Assembly: GCA_937875245.1 (NCBI GenBank) | Contig: CALNCH010000287.1 | Location: forward strand, 1-9,639 | Length of the DNA: 9,639 nucleotides | Origin: an uncultured Spirochaetaceae bacterium | GTDB taxonomy: Bacteria; Spirochaetota; Spirochaetia; Treponematales; Treponemataceae | Direction: 5' to 3' | Shown: positions 6,825 to 9,639 of the stretch, in pieces | Position numbering within the stretch: the first letter of the stretch is position 1 | Layout: each line of letters starts with the position of its first letter | Notes under the pieces: generated by a model | Database searches by the model: none | What the model saw: only the letters and a program-made list of their open reading frames with translations | What the model was told of the DNA's origin: nothing | Program-made: the position numbers and the translations under genes

Positions 6825-6862
6825 CCATGTTCATAATCAGCACAGTGCAATTATGAACATGG
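6825..6862. terminator. Perfect 13-bp stem-loop between convergent genes
   Basis: The arms CCATGTTCATAAT (6825-6837) and ATTATGAACATGG (6850-6862) are perfect complements around a 12-nt loop. The loop itself contains GCAC-A-GTGC. It lies between the amylase stop (6791) and the SulP stop (6878), the place for a bidirectional terminator. No T tract follows directly on either strand (on the minus strand a TTTTT comes about 10 nt later), so it is not a canonical intrinsic terminator. It may act as an mRNA 3'-end stabiliser or factor-dependent terminator. Confidence 0.55.
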
Positions 6863-6877
6863 TAACTGAAATAAATA

Positions 6878-8458
6878 TTAACTACCGCTTATAACTCGTT
6901 GCGCTTTTTTATGTTGAAAGGCTACAGATGGATTTTCATTAAGAAACATAATGGATTTCCAATTTAATAAGGCACGACGTTCAGCTTTTACCATCTTTTC
7001 TACGCCAGTGATATCCACTGATTTTACGTCACTCATATCAATAACTAATAAATCAGTTTGTTTTAGTATTTCTGCACAAAGAGATTGAAAATTAGCTGCA
7101 TTGGTAAAATTAATGTTTCCAGTAGCCTTGTATATCATTACTTCTTCTTTCAAGAAAGTGGCAACTCCAAAAAAATCAGAATTATCATCTTCTTCTATTA
7201 ATGTAATTGGTTTTAATAAGGCTGGAATCTGAAGTAACAAGGCAAGGCCTATGCCGCCTCCAACACCCCAAACAAGGTCTTTTAGCAGGGTTAGGGTACA
7301 GGTAACAACAATTACTGTGGTATCTTTCCAGTTAAAGGTCATGAGGTTTCCAAAAAGCTTAAAATTTGCCATTCCAATAGAAACCATAATTAAGACGGCT
7401 ACTAAACTAGTCATTCGAATAAACTGAACAACTGGCATTAGAACGATATACATTAAAAGAACAATAAGGGCATGAATCATACCGGCCATGGGAGTGTGGG
7501 CTCCGTTTTTAATGTTGGCAGCGGTTCGGGCAATTGCACCTGTAGCAGGTAAACCACCAATGCAACCAGAACCAATGTTGGCAATACCTTCTGCCACTAG
7601 TTCCATGTTGGAATCATGGCGAAGGTTTGTCATTTCATCGGCAACGGTGGCAGATAATAAACTTTCCATAGCCGATAAAAAAGCCAGAATTATAGAAGGT
7701 ACAATAATTACAGAAAAATCAAAATTTGCTACTGTAGTAATAGGTAATGCATAAATTTTAGCTTTTACTTCTCCAAATGTTGATCCAATTGTAGGAATAG
7801 TTGCTCCAAATGAGGTTTTAGACAGGGTTGCAGTAACTAATGTGGCAACTATGATTGCAATAGCGGCGGCAGGGATTTTTTTCGTAATTTTAGGAAAAAA
7901 GACTAAAATGGCAAGAGTAATAAGACCAATTATTAGTGTAGCAATTTGTAGGCTTCCAAAGCACTGAAAACAGGCAATAATTTTACTGATAAAATCACCG
8001 GGAGTTCCAACTGGAAAGGTAAGTGCAAAAAAGTCCTTAACTTGGCTTACAATTAAAGTGATACCAATACTGGTGGTAAAGGCGATAACAATTGGATAGG
8101 GAATATATTTTACTAGGCCACCAACTTTTAGTAAGCCCATAAAAATCAATACAATTCCAGCACCCAAAATGGGAATTATGTCTAATATTGATATTAAGGA
8201 TGCTACTACTGCGACGAAGGTGGCAGAGGGACCCCCAATTTGGAATCGTGTTCCCCCAAATAGGGCAATTAAAAAGCCTGCTGAAATGGCAGTAAGTAAC
8301 CCTTGTTGAAGGCTTGCTTCTGATTGAATGCCCAATGCAATAGAAAGTGGTAATGCAATCACGGCAACAATAATACCGGCAACTACGTCATGTGCAAAGG
8401 CATCCCGGTTATACAATTTAAGACCCTGAAAAAATGCTGGTTTCATGATAGGAGGCAT
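6878..8458 (-). CDS. SulP/SLC26-family anion transporter with STAS domain
   Basis: This 526-residue inner-membrane protein transports anions such as sulfate, bicarbonate or dicarboxylates; the cargo cannot be told from sequence. Family marks are DVVAGIIVAVIALPLSIALG (24-43), GGTRFQIGGPSATFVA (68-83), LSAMESLLSA (261-270, carrying the conserved acidic residue Glu265), and NMELVAEGIANIGS to GGLPATGAIART (284-312). About 10-14 membrane segments fill residues 20-415. A cytoplasmic STAS domain occupies about 438-526. It is short, ends at VISGS, and has DITG where phosphorylatable STAS proteins have DSSG. The start is uncertain: ATG 8458 or the in-frame ATG 8446 (MKPAFFQG, more typical of relatives). 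Neither has a good ribosome-binding site, and CCTCCT lies between them. It is downstream of panE, 90 nt away, on the same strand. Confidence 0.93.
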   Translation of the reverse strand: MPPIMKPAFFQGLKLYNRDAFAHDVVAGIIVAVIALPLSIALGIQSEASLQQGLLTAISAGFLIALFGGTRFQIGGPSATFVAVVASLISILDIIPILGAGIVLIFMGLLKVGGLVKYIPYPIVIAFTTSIGITLIVSQVKDFFALTFPVGTPGDFISKIIACFQCFGSLQIATLIIGLITLAILVFFPKITKKIPAAAIAIIVATLVTATLSKTSFGATIPTIGSTFGEVKAKIYALPITTVANFDFSVIIVPSIILAFLSAMESLLSATVADEMTNLRHDSNMELVAEGIANIGSGCIGGLPATGAIARTAANIKNGAHTPMAGMIHALIVLLMYIVLMPVVQFIRMTSLVAVLIMVSIGMANFKLFGNLMTFNWKDTTVIVVTCTLTLLKDLVWGVGGGIGLALLLQIPALLKPITLIEEDDNSDFFGVATFLKEEVMIYKATGNINFTNAANFQSLCAEILKQTDLLVIDMSDVKSVDITGVEKMVKAERRALLNWKSIMFLNENPSVAFQHKKAQRVISGS

Positions 8459-8548
8459 TGTATTCTTTTTCGGTATGTGTGTATATAAGATTCTTTTTTT
8501 GAACTTAGCACCTTGTAAATAGCTAAAGAAATAGCTAAAGAAAAGGTG
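8459..8548 (-). other. panE-sulP intergenic region with a 12-bp tandem repeat
   Basis: The 90-nt spacer holds two adjacent perfect copies of AATAGCTAAAGA (plus strand 8518-8529 and 8530-8541). They are enclosed by short inverted arms CACCTT (8510-8515) and AAGGTG (8543-8548). A run of seven A follows on the minus strand, which is not the U tract needed for a panE terminator. TTCGGTAT at 8469-8476 repeats half of the TetR operator. No convincing sulP promoter was found; TATATA near 8482-8487 is a possible -10 without a partner. Confidence 0.5.
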
Positions 8549-9532
8549 TTAGCGGTGAAAAGTTTCTTCTAGTGTTTTTATTTGGTAATAAAAGGTTTTG
8601 TTAACTGGGGTTGGTATTCCATGTTTTTTCCCTAATTCAATTACCGTTAATGCAAACATCTCAACTTCGGTTTTTCTGCTTGCCATTATATCTTGGCACA
8701 TAGAAGTGGAACTTTCAGGAGTAAGACCGTCTAAACAATCATACCATTCTTGAAAATCGTCTTCTGTTAAACCAATTCCCTCTTTTTGTGCAATTAAAAC
8801 TACTTCTTTCATAGCATCTGTCATCAGTTGTCGTGCATATGAAATATTTTCGGGTTTGTTATTATTTTGAAAAGGTCCGTAAGGTAGTTTAAGAATTGCT
8901 GAAGCTTGGTTTATACCAACATTTGACATAAACTTAAACCACAGTTTTTTTAACATATCTTCGGGAATATAGTAAGAAATACCCACTTCATCAAAAAAAG
9001 TAGCTAGCAACTGAACTTTTTGGGAACAATTAGCATTTGCTTTCCCATTGGTAGTGGGGTTTGTTTTTTCCCCAAAATAGATAGTTCCCTTTAGTTTAAA
9101 AGTTGTACTTTCATTTTTATGTTGAGCATCTGTGCCTATAATCATGGCTAAAGGTAATCTTTCCTTTCCATAGGTTTTTCCAATTATTTCTTCGCTGGAA
9201 ATACCATTTAGTAGCGATAAAATAAGGGTATCCGGTCCTACGCAGTTTTTGATATCAATAATTACTTGTTCCAGATGATGATATTTACAAGCAATGATAA
9301 TTAAATCTGGGTATTTGGGGTTTTCTAGGGAGCCCAGTTTATTTTCTTCATTTACTAAAGAAAAGGGAATACCTTGTTGGTTTATCTGTAAGCCTTTTTC
9401 TTTGTATCGTAAAAATCTTTCTCCAGCTGCAAGAATGTGAATTGCCTTAGGATTCCACTGATAAATTATTGAAGCCTGGGTTAAACCAACGGCCCCTGCT
9501 CCTGCTAATAAGACTGTTTCAATTTTCTTCAT
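8549..9532 (-). CDS. panE: 2-dehydropantoate 2-reductase (ketopantoate reductase)
   Basis: The enzyme reduces 2-dehydropantoate to pantoate with NADPH, a step in pantothenate and coenzyme A synthesis, in the cytoplasm. The 327 residues begin with a Rossmann fold, GAGAVG at 11-16. The middle has LILSLLNGISSEE (103-115). The catalytic domain carries KLWFKFMSNVGIN (196-208), where Lys200 and Asn204 match the catalytic Lys and Asn of E. coli PanE. SMCQDIMASRKTEVE (277-291) has the conserved Asp and Glu. Length is slightly above the usual ~300. Some members of this family act on other 2-oxoacids, so the reaction is likely but not certain. No ribosome-binding site precedes the ATG; a possible -10 box ends 6 nt upstream. 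It heads a minus-strand pair with the SulP transporter, and no other pantothenate gene is nearby. Confidence 0.88.
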   Translation of the reverse strand: MKKIETVLLAGAGAVGLTQASIIYQWNPKAIHILAAGERFLRYKEKGLQINQQGIPFSLVNEENKLGSLENPKYPDLIIIACKYHHLEQVIIDIKNCVGPDTLILSLLNGISSEEIIGKTYGKERLPLAMIIGTDAQHKNESTTFKLKGTIYFGEKTNPTTNGKANANCSQKVQLLATFFDEVGISYYIPEDMLKKLWFKFMSNVGINQASAILKLPYGPFQNNNKPENISYARQLMTDAMKEVVLIAQKEGIGLTEDDFQEWYDCLDGLTPESSTSMCQDIMASRKTEVEMFALTVIELGKKHGIPTPVNKTFYYQIKTLEETFHR

Positions 9533-9538
9533 TATTGT

Positions 9539-9567
9539 ATAGTATAGAGTTATGAATATTGTGACAA
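9539..9567 (-). promoter_or_regulatory. Putative panE promoter, possibly leaderless
   Basis: On the minus strand TTGTCA (9567-9562) and TACTAT (9544-9539) are 17 bp apart. The -10 box ends 6 nt before the panE ATG, the same geometry as at the TetR gene. An alternative -10, TATACT (9546-9541), has only a 15-bp spacer. The match is moderate in this A+T-rich DNA. Confidence 0.4.
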
Positions 9568-9639
9568 TACTAAGATATCTTTCTTATGGAGCAGTAATTG
9601 CACTTTTGATTTCATTACCTATAAGGATAAAGAAATTCA
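9552..9639 (+). CDS. Possible 3'-truncated gene, hydrophobic N-terminus
   Basis: An ATG frame stays open for 29 codons to the window edge. Its translation begins MNIVTILRYLSYGAVIALLI and then has a basic stretch, RIKK: one membrane helix followed by positive charges, as at the start of a small membrane protein or membrane-bound acyltransferase (a guess). The gap to panE, transcribed the other way, is 19 nt, so promoters would overlap coding DNA. The ribosome-binding site is poor. Against it, a good AAGGA at 9626-9630 near the window end may serve a gene starting just outside. I do not recognise the product. Confidence 0.35.
   Translation, partial: MNIVTILRYLSYGAVIALLISLPIRIKKF
9557..9569. 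promoter_or_regulatory. 13-bp palindrome upstream of panE
   Basis: TATTGT-G-ACAATA is a perfect inverted repeat overlapping the proposed panE -35 box. A second palindrome, AAGATATCTT, lies at 9572-9581. Either could be an operator, but no cognate regulator is identifiable. Confidence 0.35.

Noticed and set aside
6551..6850. Minus-strand frame of 99 codons opposite the amylase 3' end
   Set aside because: It overlaps the amylase beta domain and starts in the stem-loop; no family resemblance is visible.
7488..7754. Plus-strand frame of 88 codons opposite sulP
   Set aside because: It is antisense to the most conserved part of the SulP membrane domain.
8510..8548. Intrinsic terminator after panE
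   Set aside because: The stem is only about six pairs with a 27-nt loop, and it is followed by A's and not U's in the minus-strand transcript.
1..9639. Search for CRISPR array, tRNA, rRNA, insertion sequence, prophage or toxin-antitoxin genes
   Set aside because: No regularly spaced repeats, cloverleaf, transposase motif, long terminal inverted repeats or integration genes were seen; nearly all DNA is accounted for by housekeeping-type genes.

Overview
The window is an A+T-rich, densely packed bacterial segment. The low G+C content, an HrpB-type DEAH helicase, a cytoplasmic GH13 amylase of the kind seen in spirochaetes and clostridia, and an ECF-type transporter fusion suggest a host-associated or anaerobic bacterium, possibly a Treponema-like spirochaete. 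That assignment is an inference from protein character; no rRNA or other taxonomic marker is present.

Layout. From 1 to about 4713 there is a plus-strand operon. It holds an ECF vitamin/metal transporter encoded as two ATPase domains plus the EcfT membrane domain (interrupted by a frameshift near 311-330), a zinc-ribbon Nudix hydrolase, and the helicase hrpB. Gene gaps are 9 nt and 0 nt. A strong sigma70-like promoter with a palindromic operator at 4721-4750 then starts a second plus-strand unit. This unit is a TetR-family regulator, apparently leaderless, and 15 nt later a cytoplasmic alpha-amylase-family gene that is also frameshifted (at about 5951-5959). A perfect 13-bp stem-loop sits between this unit and the convergent minus-strand pair. 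That pair, read from right to left, is panE (ketopantoate reductase) and a SulP-family anion transporter with a STAS domain. At the right edge a short plus-strand frame, divergent from panE, runs out of the window.

How the genes work together. ECF transporters import vitamins or trace metals through an S component that is not in the window. PanE makes pantoate for coenzyme A. The Nudix enzyme is probably housecleaning or cofactor turnover. The TetR gene very likely represses its own promoter and, by cotranscription, the amylase. No single pathway unites the window.

Most notable are two genes broken in the same way: each carries intact catalytic motifs on both sides of a single small frameshift, and each has a run of six A next to the premature stop. 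This may be recent gene decay, sequence error, or slippage-dependent expression. I found no convincing undescribed multi-gene system, mobile element, CRISPR array, tRNA or rRNA.
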